The notes beneath the pieces are model-generated. The model did no database searches and had not been told where the DNA came from. It saw only the letters and a list, made by a program, of their open reading frames with translations. The position numbers and the translations under genes are program-made. A DNA stretch of 51,051 nt from Microcaldota archaeon (GTDB taxonomy: Archaea; Micrarchaeota; Micrarchaeia; Micrarchaeales; CABMGC01): positions 1 to 51,051 of the forward strand of contig DAHXNY010000001.1 of NCBI GenBank assembly GCA_027365175.1, given 5' to 3'. Below, one piece after another: positions 7,922-16,125 of this stretch (positions are counted from its first letter, which is position 1; each line of letters opens with the position of its first letter).

Positions 7922-9337
7922 TCATATTGAGGATATGTTAAGGAGCAGGAAGGGCAGCACCCCAAGTATGATAAGCCCTGCAAGCAGCACTATCGCCCCT
8001 GCAGGTATCCTGCGGTCTATCTCCCTGTAAGGCCTCTTCTCTTCCTCCCCCTTTAGGAATGATCTTTCTATAAGCCATAGCATGGCTGCTGCTATGATCA
8101 GTATGCCGATTACAGGTACCAGTCCAAGAGCTCCGAATGTACCGTACGCGCCTATGAATATTAGCACGTCCCCTATGAATCCGGCAGTGAGAGGTATCCC
8201 CACGGTTGCGAATACGCCTGCGATGAAAAGATAGGCTATGCCTGAATAGTTCTTCATAACTCCTGTAATCTTCTTTATCTCAAGCGTGCCGTATACCTCA
8301 TCCATAGTGCCTGCTATCAGGAAGAGTATGGATATTGCAAGTGCATGGCTCATCATCGCATAGGTTCCTCCTATGAATCCCGCAACATTTGCTGCAGCTA
8401 TTCCTACCCCTATTATGCCCATGTCAGTTATGCTCGTATATGCGATCATGCGCTTCATGTTTGTCTGCTTAAGGCTGACTATTGCCGAGTATATTGCAGA
8501 GAAGGCGAATATCGCCGCCATATATGGCGCATATGTGGCAGCTACTGGCAGTATGAGAAACATCAGTATCAGCCCGTATCCTCCGAACTTGAGCAGTATG
8601 CCTGCAAGTATCATGCTTCCTGTCGTAGGGGCTTCGGTATGTGCATCTGGAAGCCAGCTGTGGAATGGGAAGACAGGCATCTTTATCATGAATGAAATGA
8701 GGAGAAGAAGCATTATTGCGAGCTGGGTGCCTTGCGGTATCAGGGAGCCGTTGCTTATCAGGTAGGATATGTCAAAGCTGTGCGCAGGCACTGCGGAATA
8801 GAGCAGCATTATTGCAATCAGCAGAAGAAGGCTTGATGTTATCGAGTAGATTATGAACTTTATAGACGCATAGCGCTTGTTGTATCCCCCGTAGATGAAG
8901 ATTATAAAGAACATCATGACCTCGGTTACCTCCCAGAAGACGTAGAATAAGAAGAAGTTTGCAGCGAGGAAGATCCCAAGTGCCGACATCTCTGATATCA
9001 GAAGTATTGTGCCGTAGAGTTTCTCCTTCTCCCTTATGAAGTAATAACCTACCACAGATACTGAGAGGAAGAGTATCGCAGTCATGGCCAGGAGTATGGT
9101 CGTTATGTTGGTGAGTGCAAGGCTGAATGAGAGGCCTAGCTGGCTTATGTACAGTACAGAGAATGCAACCGAGCCGTATCCCGATGTCTTTGCCATGAAT
9201 ATGGAAAGCACGGCAAGGGCGAGCACCATTATGGAACATGCTATTGTAACCTTTCCTGCATGCTCCTTGTCAAAGTATGCAAGCGGCACTAGGAATAAAA
9301 TAGGAATCAGTACGATTATCGGAAGTATAAAAGACAT
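7922..9337 (-). CDS. NuoM/Mrp-like proton-translocating antiporter subunit
   Basis: A 471-residue, about 14-helix protein of the complex-I antiporter-like family. Key features: the glutamate in FYVFWEVTEVMMFF, the lysine in MIKMPVFPFHSWLPDAHTEAPT, LLKFGGYG and the NMKRMIAYTSI loop. It pumps or conducts protons as part of an NADH dehydrogenase-, hydrogenase- or Mrp-type complex. The other complex-I subunits are not adjacent; only a small NuoI-like ferredoxin is seen at 35521. Its ATG overlaps the stop of the upstream AAA gene (TGATG), so the two are translationally coupled. Confidence 0.88.
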   Translation of the reverse strand: MSFILPIIVLIPILFLVPLAYFDKEHAGKVTIACSIMVLALAVLSIFMAKTSGYGSVAFSVLYISQLGLSFSLALTNITTILLAMTAILFLSVSVVGYYFIREKEKLYGTILLISEMSALGIFLAANFFLFYVFWEVTEVMMFFIIFIYGGYNKRYASIKFIIYSITSSLLLLIAIMLLYSAVPAHSFDISYLISNGSLIPQGTQLAIMLLLLISFMIKMPVFPFHSWLPDAHTEAPTTGSMILAGILLKFGGYGLILMFLILPVAATYAPYMAAIFAFSAIYSAIVSLKQTNMKRMIAYTSITDMGIIGVGIAAANVAGFIGGTYAMMSHALAISILFLIAGTMDEVYGTLEIKKITGVMKNYSGIAYLFIAGVFATVGIPLTAGFIGDVLIFIGAYGTFGALGLVPVIGILIIAAAMLWLIERSFLKGEEEKRPYREIDRRIPAGAIVLLAGLIILGVLPFLLLNISSI

Positions 9338-12120
9338 CAGTTGCCACCATATTTGAACAAAAATTCTGCATACTTTTCTATTACATCCTGGCCTGCAGAA
9401 GGCTTTACCTTTTCAAGGGCCTTTGTTATGCCCTTTACAGATATTGAATACTCTTCGGAATCATTTATCTCACTTTCCATGGCCTCTGTCTTTGCTATGT
9501 TGCATACCTTTGATATGTCAGCGGGAGTGTAGCCATCTGTCATTTCTGCAATCTTTTCGTAATCTATATCGTCGCTCTTTGGCACGCCTTCCAGGTTTTT
9601 CTTGAACAGAAGCTCGCGATCCTCCTTCTCCGGAGGATGCACGAATATGAGTTTCTCGAATCTGCCGCTTCTCAGCAGGGCAGGATCTATCCTCTCAGGG
9701 AGGTTTGTGGCTCCTACAACGACTATGCCTTTAGAAGATCTTATGCCGTCCATCTCCTGGAGGAACTGACTTATCACCTGTGATGCCAATTCAGAAGCGG
9801 CCTTCCTGCTGGGCGTAAGTGCGTCTATCTCATCTATGAATATTATGCACGGTGCATTCTCCCTTGCCCTGTCGAATGTTTCCTTTATCCTTGCAAGATA
9901 CTGGTCGTATCCTCCTTCGGTCAGCTCTGCTCCTGACACGTTTATCATCTTGACATCGCTTATCTGACTTAGCACAGCTTTCATAAGCATGGTCTTTCCG
10001 CATCCTGGAGGTCCGAACATCAATATTCCGCGTATGTCCTTTACCTTGTATTTTGATACGAGCTCGGGCCTCTGCAGCGGCACCTGCACTGCCTCATAGA
10101 GTGCCTTTTTGGCGTCGTCTAATCCTACTACGTCGTCTATTGATGTTGCTCCTGCCTCCTTTGCTATATCCTCCGGGTGCACTCTCCTCTCATAATCGTA
10201 CTTGAATTTCTCGTATTCCGCTATTTGGCGCAGCGAAGTAGATGGCTTCCTGCTCTTTATTGTTGCAACCAGGTCTTCGTCGGTTATCGCAAGTATCTTG
10301 CTCTGGGTGCTCGCGTCTTCGGATACCTCCCTTGCAGTATCCTCGCATATCGCTTTTATGTCTGCTCCAGAGAATCTCTCAGTTAAGGATGCGAGCTTTC
10401 CGTAATCTATGCTCTTTTCTATAGGAAGGTTCTTCAGATATATCTTGAATATCTTCTCTCTGCCAGGCTTGTCAGGAAGGGGCATGTATATTATCTTGTC
10501 GAATCTTCCTGGGCGCATTATACTCGGATCAAGAAGCTGTGGAACATTTGTGGAACCGACTATGACTACACCCTTGGTCCTGATAAATCCGTCCATCTCC
10601 TGGAGCATGGTAGATAGCAGCTCGTTGCTTATCGTATCTCCCATGTTCTCCCTCTTTCCTGCTATTGCGTCTATCTCATCAAAGAACAGGACTGCAGGGC
10701 TGCTGTCTGCCACCCGCTTGAATATCTCCGCAATCTTCTTCGATCCCTCACCGTGGAACGGAGATTCTATGTTGGAGCTCTTTACGTAGAAGAACTTTGC
10801 CCTTACCTCATTGGAGAGCGCACGCATCATTAATGTCTTTCCTGTTCCAGGAGGCCCGAAGAAGAGCAGACCCCTAGGAGGCTGTATCTTATACGCCTCT
10901 GCTATATCCCTCTTCTCTATCGGATCCAGCACTGCATTCTTAAGTTCCTTCTTCGTCTGTTCGTAGTTTGCAATGTCGTCGAAGGTCTCCCTTGCGCGTG
11001 TCAAATCCTCAAAACCCTCGCCGAATTTCTCTATGAAGTCACGCTTTACTACGTCGAGAACCTGGACTATGTTCACATTGTTGTATTCTAATACGAGGAG
11101 AACAGCAGGGGTTATAAGGAAGCCGAATATTACCATCGGATTTACTGTAGAGCCTGCAGCGTATGAGAACACTACAAACGCGGCTAGAAGAACAAACGAG
11201 AAGACGCTTGCTTCTGCGCCTTTATAGTAAGATCTGCTCTTGGTGACATAATTCGTGATTACAAATATAGTTACAAGCCAGACAAGTATCTGCAAGGAGA
11301 TCAGGATAAGGTTGATCCCTGATGCAAGTACGAATAACCAATCAACGAATATGTTCAGGTCCTGCGATATTACATTGAGGCTGAACATGGTGCCGTATGA
11401 GGATGCGAATGAGGGCAGGAAGGTGGAAAGCGTGGTGATGTTCTTGGATGGCACATAGTATGCCACATATGAGCCTGAAAGCTGTGAATGTGCAAGCGAT
11501 GCGTTGAATGCTATCGGTGCAGTATTCTGCACCCCTGTCAATCCCGATATTATTGCAATTAGCAGCAATGCGATGACTGTCATCGCCATTCCCCGTTTGA
11601 GCCCTATGGCAAGCACGCCTAGCACGAATATCGGTATCTCCAGGAATGCACCGAGTATTGAGAATGGGAGCATTATCAGCACGTATGTCAGGGTTATCGT
11701 CCTGTAGTGCTTATACCCTAGGAAGAGCGAAACGGCGACAAACAGGCCCATGAACCATGCCAATAATGGTGTCTGGTATGCGACCATTGGGAAGGTCTCC
11801 CCAAGAAGCACCATGAGCCCTATAAGTGGCGAATACATAGTAAGGACGAAGGCTGCCGCAAGTAGTATGGTAAGTATCGGATACGGATAAAATGGGAAGG
11901 CAAGAGCCATGCTCAGGCATGCAAACGTTATTGCAATCGCGTCCCCGAAGTTTTTGTGGCTTGCGAGCTTCCTGAATAGGTCCTTTACCCAGTAGAAGGT
12001 CAACGGAGTATAGGTGTACCTCCTTCTTTTTATCGGAGGTTTCTCCTGCTTTTCGAACGAAAGCACGTTTTTTCGCTTATCGGCAGTAGCTTTGCCCTTT
12101 TCGGAGATCCCAGCAGGCAT
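9337..12120 (-). CDS. Membrane-anchored tandem AAA+ ATPase (CDC48-like)
   Basis: From the ATG at 12120 (MPAGISEKGK; an earlier ATG at 12192 lies inside the adjacent tRNA-Tyr gene) it is 927 residues. A basic N-terminus is followed by about eight to ten hydrophobic segments (to about residue 350), including an extracytoplasmic-looking loop with Asn-Ala-Ser/Asn-Ile-Thr. Two CDC48-type AAA modules follow. D1 has Walker A GPPGTGKT (~422-429) and Walker B VLFFDEID. D2 has GPPGCGKT (~703-710) and CIIFIDEID, with arginine-finger regions MRPGRFD and LRSGRFE. Cytosolic CDC48 has a double-psi barrel N-domain; here that is replaced by a membrane domain, suggesting membrane-protein extraction. The stop overlaps the nuoM start. 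Confidence 0.88.
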   Translation of the reverse strand: MPAGISEKGKATADKRKNVLSFEKQEKPPIKRRRYTYTPLTFYWVKDLFRKLASHKNFGDAIAITFACLSMALAFPFYPYPILTILLAAAFVLTMYSPLIGLMVLLGETFPMVAYQTPLLAWFMGLFVAVSLFLGYKHYRTITLTYVLIMLPFSILGAFLEIPIFVLGVLAIGLKRGMAMTVIALLLIAIISGLTGVQNTAPIAFNASLAHSQLSGSYVAYYVPSKNITTLSTFLPSFASSYGTMFSLNVISQDLNIFVDWLFVLASGINLILISLQILVWLVTIFVITNYVTKSRSYYKGAEASVFSFVLLAAFVVFSYAAGSTVNPMVIFGFLITPAVLLVLEYNNVNIVQVLDVVKRDFIEKFGEGFEDLTRARETFDDIANYEQTKKELKNAVLDPIEKRDIAEAYKIQPPRGLLFFGPPGTGKTLMMRALSNEVRAKFFYVKSSNIESPFHGEGSKKIAEIFKRVADSSPAVLFFDEIDAIAGKRENMGDTISNELLSTMLQEMDGFIRTKGVVIVGSTNVPQLLDPSIMRPGRFDKIIYMPLPDKPGREKIFKIYLKNLPIEKSIDYGKLASLTERFSGADIKAICEDTAREVSEDASTQSKILAITDEDLVATIKSRKPSTSLRQIAEYEKFKYDYERRVHPEDIAKEAGATSIDDVVGLDDAKKALYEAVQVPLQRPELVSKYKVKDIRGILMFGPPGCGKTMLMKAVLSQISDVKMINVSGAELTEGGYDQYLARIKETFDRARENAPCIIFIDEIDALTPSRKAASELASQVISQFLQEMDGIRSSKGIVVVGATNLPERIDPALLRSGRFEKLIFVHPPEKEDRELLFKKNLEGVPKSDDIDYEKIAEMTDGYTPADISKVCNIAKTEAMESEINDSEEYSISVKGITKALEKVKPSAGQDVIEKYAEFLFKYGGN

Positions 12121-12177
12121 AATCAACCCTGTATATAAACATTTATAATAGTCGTATCTAATATAAATTTGCATCGG

Positions 12178-12276
12178 CCCGTTGTAGCTCAATGGTAGAG
12201 CGGCCGCCTGTAGTTTGTGACTAACTTAAACAAGTTAGAAAGCGGCAGGTTGTGTGTTCAATTCACACCAACGGGA
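12178..12276 (+). tRNA. tRNA-Tyr (GTA) with intron
   Basis: Acceptor CCCGTTG (12178-12184) pairs with CAACGGG (12269-12275), discriminator A. The D-arm is GCTC/GAGC, the anticodon stem GCCGC/GCGGC and the T-arm GTGTG-TTCAATT-CACAC. The anticodon GTA is at 12210-12212. A roughly 27-nt intron (about 12214-12240) sits at the canonical 37/38 position and forms its own helix (CTAACTT/AAGTTAG). The C1-G72 pair is an archaeal tRNA-Tyr hallmark. Confidence 0.9.
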
Positions 12277-12324
12277 AACATATATTGCAGGTTCTTAATG
12301 TTTTGCTGGCAATATATAGTGCAT

Positions 12325-12397
12325 GCCTTGGTAGTGTAGTGGTCCAGCATACGAGCCTGTCACGCTTGCGACCCGGGTTCGAATCCCGGCCAAGGCG
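12325..12397 (+). tRNA. tRNA-Asp (GTC)
   Basis: Acceptor GCCTTGG pairs with CCAAGGC (12390-12396), discriminator G73 as usual for Asp. The anticodon GTC is in the loop CTGTCAC; the T-arm is CCGGG-TTCGAAT-CCCGG. There is no intron. The last 17 nt recur in imperfect form at 13103-13119 and 13853-13869. Confidence 0.93.
12381..12397 (+). repeat. tRNA-Asp 3' end acting as att-like repeat, copy 1
   Basis: gaatcccggccaaggcg matches 13103-13119 at 15 of 17 positions and 13853-13869 more loosely. Integrative elements often duplicate a tRNA 3' end at their junctions. Confidence 0.5.
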
Positions 12398-12417
12398 TAT
12401 TTTATCTGCACAGCACG

Positions 12418-13077
12418 ATGTTCCATTCTCGGCTAAGGGATTTTGGTAGTTTTATGTCAGGAGTAATTGAAGACGAACCGGTGGCCAAGAAACCAGGTGT
12501 GCCTCCTGCAGCCCGTGTTTCAAACCCTTCTTCGGGAAAATTGGATAGCATATACAAAAACATAGAGAATGAACCGTTAATCAACAAAATAAAAGCCTTG
12601 GAGGAGAAGCTCGAAATATTAAGCGGGGAAGAATCTGTTGAATTAGATATCGAAGAGGCAGAAAATCCAAATATGGAAATTGTGAATAAACTGAAACCGG
12701 AGCAAACCGCTGCTGCAGAGAAAGAAATTCTCAATGTACTCCTGAACGACTTCGTGGAGCTGCTCAAAACCAAGTACGGACCTTTAGGTTATCTTGTAAA
12801 ATCAGAATCAGAGCAGATCCTTAAGCTTTACGGAGTAGATACCGACAAGGCGTTTTTCTCCATGATTGAAGGAAGTAAGATGATGATTACCTCCCCAAAA
12901 GGTAAACAGTTCTTCGATGTTGAGAAGATGGCAGTCGCAGGAGGAGGGAAGAGATGGCTTGGAGAGGCCGGGGTCACCTTGAGCAACCCTGCTGAGACTC
13001 AGGCAAATGAAAAGTTGAGCGATGACGCCATACGGGAGATAATAACAGCTATAAGGAAAAGACTCTCGGATCAATAA
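12418..13077 (+). CDS. Hypothetical protein in accessory islet
   Basis: A 219-residue protein I do not recognise. It is hydrophilic, with a helical Lys/Glu-rich middle (residues ~45-105) and a more compact C-terminal half (NVLLNDFVELLKTKYGPLGYLV, FFDVEKMAVAGGGKRWLGEAGV). There is no signal peptide or membrane helix. The ATG at 12454 (MSGVIEDEP) is an alternative start. It lies between tRNA-Asp and an imperfect copy of the tRNA-Asp 3' end, and its base composition is more A-rich than its neighbours. Both suggest acquired DNA. The ORF is likely real because of its length and normal codon structure. Confidence 0.6.
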   Translation: MFHSRLRDFGSFMSGVIEDEPVAKKPGVPPAARVSNPSSGKLDSIYKNIENEPLINKIKALEEKLEILSGEESVELDIEEAENPNMEIVNKLKPEQTAAAEKEILNVLLNDFVELLKTKYGPLGYLVKSESEQILKLYGVDTDKAFFSMIEGSKMMITSPKGKQFFDVEKMAVAGGGKRWLGEAGVTLSNPAETQANEKLSDDAIREIITAIRKRLSDQ

Positions 13078-13102
13078 TAAGATAAAACAGTCTCAACTGT
13101 CC

Positions 13103-13129
13103 AAATCCCGGCCAGGGCGCCCGTTTCTT
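13103..13129 (+). repeat. tRNA-Asp 3'-end-like repeat, copy 2, with outer direct repeat of TA cassette
   Basis: Bases 13103-13119 resemble the tRNA-Asp 3' end. Bases 13110-13129 (ggccagggcgcccgtttctt) recur at 13860-13879 with one mismatch. This copy separates the orphan gene from the TA cassette. Confidence 0.55.
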
Positions 13130-13201
13130 TAGTATAGTCTCCTAAGTGTCCACCTTGCTTATATGTCTGAAAAGGAGATATATAGCAAAACATGGATGAG
13201 C

Positions 13202-13226
13202 GGGATTCCAACTACTTCGCAACTTC
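13202..13226 (+). repeat. 25-bp perfect direct repeat, left copy, flanking TA cassette
   Basis: A 25-bp sequence (starts gggattccaac, ends cgcaacttc) recurs exactly at 13833-13857. The two copies enclose only the RelE/antitoxin pair and its promoter, 631 bp apart. Confidence 0.85.
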
Positions 13227-13239
13227 TGCTTACGCTTGG

Positions 13240-13509
13240 CTAGTAAACTTCGTCATGATGAACGTAGTCTTCAATCCATACAGTATGTGTAGGTTCATCG
13301 GTAGAATAAGTTATCACAAAACTTTTCAATACATGAACTCTTCTTAAATTCTGCATTGGTGCATTAAGAGGTTTAAATTTCTCTGGATTTTCGCAGATTT
13401 CTTCAATTTTTTTATAAATTATCTTAAGATTATGTTTTTCGCGTTTTGCCATCTTAGCGAATAGTTTATCTACGTGCTTTCTAACTTGTAGCTTGTAAGG
13501 CACATCCAC
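13240..13509 (-). CDS. RelE/ParE-family toxin
   Basis: An 89-residue toxin of a type II TA module. Features: an N-terminal YKLQVRKHVDKLFAKMAKRE helix region, NLRRVHVLKSFVITYSTDE and the C-terminal EDYVHHDEVY typical of archaeal RelE-type RNases. The length is complete, unlike the remnant at 2818. It follows its antitoxin by 9 bp. The direct repeats around it suggest the pair moved as a cassette. Confidence 0.85.
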   Translation of the reverse strand: MDVPYKLQVRKHVDKLFAKMAKREKHNLKIIYKKIEEICENPEKFKPLNAPMQNLRRVHVLKSFVITYSTDEPTHTVWIEDYVHHDEVY

Positions 13510-13518
13510 AAAAGCACC

Positions 13519-13761
13519 TTAATCCAAATTGTATCTTTTCCTGAAGTCCTTTAAAGTGCCTACATTGACAAGGGACTCCTTTTGTATCTTCTTCAACTTC
13601 CTCAGATAAGATGGTTTTACTCTTGGTTCAAAGACAAGCTCTTTGTACTCCTTTGCCATTACATTTATAGCCTCAGACTTATCTTTTAAGTCGTACTCAG
13701 CTTTGATTATGTTTAATACTCTGTTTGTGTCTTCTGTTATCGTGACTATTGCCTTTACCAT
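13519..13761 (-). CDS. Antitoxin partner of the RelE-type toxin
   Basis: An 80-residue protein. The N-terminal strand and helices (KAIVTITEDTNRVLNIIKAEYDLKDKSEAINVMAKEY) look like a ribbon-helix-helix DNA-binding domain. The C-terminal tail (PSYLRKLKKIQKESLVNVGTLKDFRKRYNL) matches the toxin-wrapping part of RelB/VapB-type antitoxins. It is first in the operon, downstream of TGTTAATA repeats that are probably its own operator. Confidence 0.8.
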   Translation of the reverse strand: MVKAIVTITEDTNRVLNIIKAEYDLKDKSEAINVMAKEYKELVFEPRVKPSYLRKLKKIQKESLVNVGTLKDFRKRYNLD

Positions 13762-13762
13762 A

Positions 13763-13800
13763 TTAACACAGTATTAACATAGAGTTAATAGATATATAAA
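13763..13800 (-). promoter_or_regulatory. Promoter and operator of the RelE/antitoxin pair
   Basis: Read on the minus strand, a TATA box (tttatatatc, 13791-13800) is followed by tattaac and two tgttaata copies ending at the antitoxin ATG. The repeated element overlaps the expected start site, as in auto-repressed TA operons. Confidence 0.55.
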
Positions 13801-13832
13801 CATTACTATTTGTAGAGTATTTCATATGAACG

Positions 13833-13857
13833 GGGATTCCAACTACTTCGCAACTTC
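13833..13857 (+). repeat. 25-bp perfect direct repeat, right copy
   Basis: Exact copy of 13202-13226. It abuts the third tRNA-Asp-3'-like repeat at 13853-13879. Confidence 0.85.
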
Positions 13858-13879
13858 CAGGCCAGGGCGCCCGCTTCTT
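13853..13879 (+). repeat. tRNA-Asp 3'-end-like repeat, copy 3, outer direct repeat
   Basis: Bases 13860-13879 match 13110-13129 with one mismatch, giving an outer repeat pair about 750 bp apart around the TA module. The tRNA-Asp-like part is weaker here (13 of 17 against copy 2). Confidence 0.5.
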
Positions 13880-13985
13880 AGATGTATAGCCATTAAACAT
13901 GATTTTGGCATGCAGGATCCGATAAGCCAGATTATCAGTTATAGAACTTGGCAATACACATATGCCACTGTAGTAATTAATATTT

Positions 13986-14528
13986 GTGCCGATTAAATTA
14001 TTCGGTGGTAATTTGGCTGAAAGGCCATTGTTTCTGGTAGGTTGTGGATCTGATGACCATATGATCACTAAGAACACTGATGATGCCTTGGGTAAGGCAA
14101 AACCTTTGGTGCTCGCAGGCGATATGGTTTCAGAGAAGCACAGCCCTGTTGCACATTCGGATGGAGATGCTGCTTATCATGCCATAATGAATGCCCTTCT
14201 TCTTGCAATAGGCGAACGGGACATAGGATACCATTTCCCAGATACTGATCCCAAATATTCCGGGATGAGCAGCGAGAAGATGCTTAAGCAGGTGATGGGG
14301 TTCGTAGAGAGAAAGGGATATGCGGTAAGCAATGTGACTGTGATGATAACTGCTATGGAGCCGAAGATAGGCCCTCATGTTGAGAAGATGAAGCAGAATA
14401 TATCTGCGGCGCTTGACATAGATAAGGCATATGTAGGCATAGGCGCTACCAGAGGAGAGGGATTCGGGGAAATGGGATCCGCAGGCATACATGTGGTAGC
14501 TACAGTATCACTGAAAAATCTTGATTAG
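13986..14528 (+). CDS. ispF: 2-C-methyl-D-erythritol 2,4-cyclodiphosphate synthase
   Basis: The MEP-pathway enzyme cyclising CDP-ME-2-phosphate to MEcPP with loss of CMP. Features: GCGSDDH (residues 19-25, the G-x-G-x-D-x-H metal ligands D23 and H25), VAHSDGDAAYHAIMNALL (third metal His, H57), DIGYHFPDTDPKYSG and a C-terminal GATRGEGFGEMGSAGIHV. Residues 26-50 are longer than usual. The GTG at 13986 opens the frame, but a TTG at 14013 (then AERPLF) has a better ribosome site (ggtggt) and may be the true start. The gene ends TAG-TAA and is followed 5 bp later by ispE. A MEP enzyme is unexpected in an archaeon. Confidence 0.93.
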   Translation: MPIKLFGGNLAERPLFLVGCGSDDHMITKNTDDALGKAKPLVLAGDMVSEKHSPVAHSDGDAAYHAIMNALLLAIGERDIGYHFPDTDPKYSGMSSEKMLKQVMGFVERKGYAVSNVTVMITAMEPKIGPHVEKMKQNISAALDIDKAYVGIGATRGEGFGEMGSAGIHVVATVSLKNLD

Positions 14529-14533
14529 TAAGG

Positions 14534-15361
14534 ATGGGGCTTATGGAGCATCATGATGACATTTATTACAGGAGGGTCATCAAGCTTGGAAGCGAGACCT
14601 ATTCTGCATGTGCGCTTGCAAAGCTGAATATAAGCCTGGAGATAGGCAAGAAGGAGAGATCTGGCTTCCATAAGCTGTCAGGCATCATGCAGACCATTTC
14701 TCTGCATGACCGTATTACGCTTACCAAAGTGGATAAGGGAGATGAAGGGATACTGGGCTACTACGTAAAGGATAATATAATAACGAGGGCTATTGATGGA
14801 CTCTCTAGGATGGCAGGGGAGAGGCTATATTGCAGGATAAGCGTGCCTAAGACCATACCAGTAGCTGCAGGCCTTGGGGGCGGAAGCGCGGATGCGGCTG
14901 CAGTCCTTAGGATTGCTAATGTTGCCTTTAGCTTACATATGGATAATATGGAGCTCGAAGAGGTTGCAAGAGAGATAGGAAATGATGTATCCTTCCTTTT
15001 GCATGGAGGCAGAGCGCTTGTCGAAGGAAGTAAAAGCCATAGCATAACTAGTATGGAGACGCCTGAACTGTATTACGTTATAGCAAGGCCTAAGATGAAA
15101 CTGAGTACTAAGGAGATGTATGCGCTGCATGATAAGACAGGTAAGAATTTCACCGAATTGGCTTCGGAGCTCTGCCCTGACACCAAGAAGGCATTGGATC
15201 AGATAAGAGGGTCTGATGCCGTAGAGAGCGGGGTTACCGGAAAGGGGCCTACGGTCTTCGGAGCTTATAGAGCGTATAAAGAGTGCGGGAGTATTGCAGA
15301 TGAGCTTTCCTGGCTTGACGGGGATGTATTCATCGAGAGGTCGGTAGATAAATTTGTTTAG
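14534..15361 (+). CDS. ispE: 4-diphosphocytidyl-2-C-methyl-D-erythritol kinase
   Basis: A GHMP-family kinase that phosphorylates CDP-ME at the 2-OH. Features: ALAKLNISLEI (catalytic Lys30 region), SGFHKLSGIMQTISLHDRI, the ATP loop PVAAGLGGGSADAAAVL (about 109-125, with catalytic Asp120), GNDVSFLLHGG and GVTGKGPTVFGAY near the C-terminus. At 275 residues it is family-sized. The first ~25 residues extend beyond most homologues, and an ATG at residue 4 is possible. It is cotranscribed with ispF and converges on ispD with a 4-bp overlap. Confidence 0.92.
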   Translation: MGLMEHHDDIYYRRVIKLGSETYSACALAKLNISLEIGKKERSGFHKLSGIMQTISLHDRITLTKVDKGDEGILGYYVKDNIITRAIDGLSRMAGERLYCRISVPKTIPVAAGLGGGSADAAAVLRIANVAFSLHMDNMELEEVAREIGNDVSFLLHGGRALVEGSKSHSITSMETPELYYVIARPKMKLSTKEMYALHDKTGKNFTELASELCPDTKKALDQIRGSDAVESGVTGKGPTVFGAYRAYKECGSIADELSWLDGDVFIERSVDKFV

Positions 15362-16062
15362 GCCTTGTCCTTCCGGCTTGACAGGATCGCTTCTGCTATT
15401 GTGAGATCGGCAATTGTTGTTATCTTTATGTTTTCGTAAGAATCCACATATATTTTTACCCGATATCCCATCCTTTCTGCAAGTGCAGCGTCGTCAGTAG
15501 CTTCGAATGCGGGATTCGAATGCACTGCCTTTAAGATGTCATACCTGAAGACCTGCGGGGTGTGTACTGACACAAGTTTGTTCCTATCTAGGGTTTTGCT
15601 GACCAGTAAGGAATCATCAACCTGTTTTATAGTATCTGATATAGGAGATGCAGCTATCGCTACGCCTTCCTTAATCGCTTCGCTTATCCCGGATTCTATT
15701 GCCTCCATGGTAACACATGGCCTTGCACCGTCATGGACCAATACAAAATCGCATTTTGAAGTGGATTTTAGCCCGTTGTTTACAGATTGCTGCCTTGTCT
15801 GGCCTCCTTCGCATATTGCTTCCACCTTAGCATAGCCGTATTTTGCTATAAGTTCCCTCCCCATTTCTATGCTCTTGTTAGGCAATACAAGGATAATGCC
15901 GTCTATCGCTTCGCATCTCTCAAACGCATCCAGAGTGTGTACTATTACAGGCCTGCCAGCTATCTCTGTGAATATCTTGTCTGTGCCGTTCATTCGCCTG
16001 CTCCCTCCCCCTGCAACTATTATGGCTTTTGTAGTTGTCAACAGTATCGATACAATATTCAT
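15358..16062 (-). CDS. ispD: 2-C-methyl-D-erythritol 4-phosphate cytidylyltransferase
   Basis: Couples MEP with CTP to give CDP-ME. Features: KAIIVAGGGSRRMNGTDKIF (nucleotide-binding loop, residues ~12-31), GRPVIVHTLDAFE, GGQTRQQSVNNGL, VHDGARPCVT, SDTIKQV, TLDRNKLVSVHTPQVFRYDIL and ATDDAALAERMGYRV. All are hallmarks of IspD rather than a generic NTP-transferase. At 234 residues the length is normal. It is convergent to ispE and completes three consecutive MEP steps in one locus. No dxs, dxr, ispG or ispH is in the window. Confidence 0.93.
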   Translation of the reverse strand: MNIVSILLTTTKAIIVAGGGSRRMNGTDKIFTEIAGRPVIVHTLDAFERCEAIDGIILVLPNKSIEMGRELIAKYGYAKVEAICEGGQTRQQSVNNGLKSTSKCDFVLVHDGARPCVTMEAIESGISEAIKEGVAIAASPISDTIKQVDDSLLVSKTLDRNKLVSVHTPQVFRYDILKAVHSNPAFEATDDAALAERMGYRVKIYVDSYENIKITTIADLTIAEAILSSRKDKA

Positions 16063-16125
16063 TTATGTGGTTTTTTATCCCTTGGGAGCCTGGTCGTAGC
16101 TTGACGAAGTTGCCAGGCATATGTT

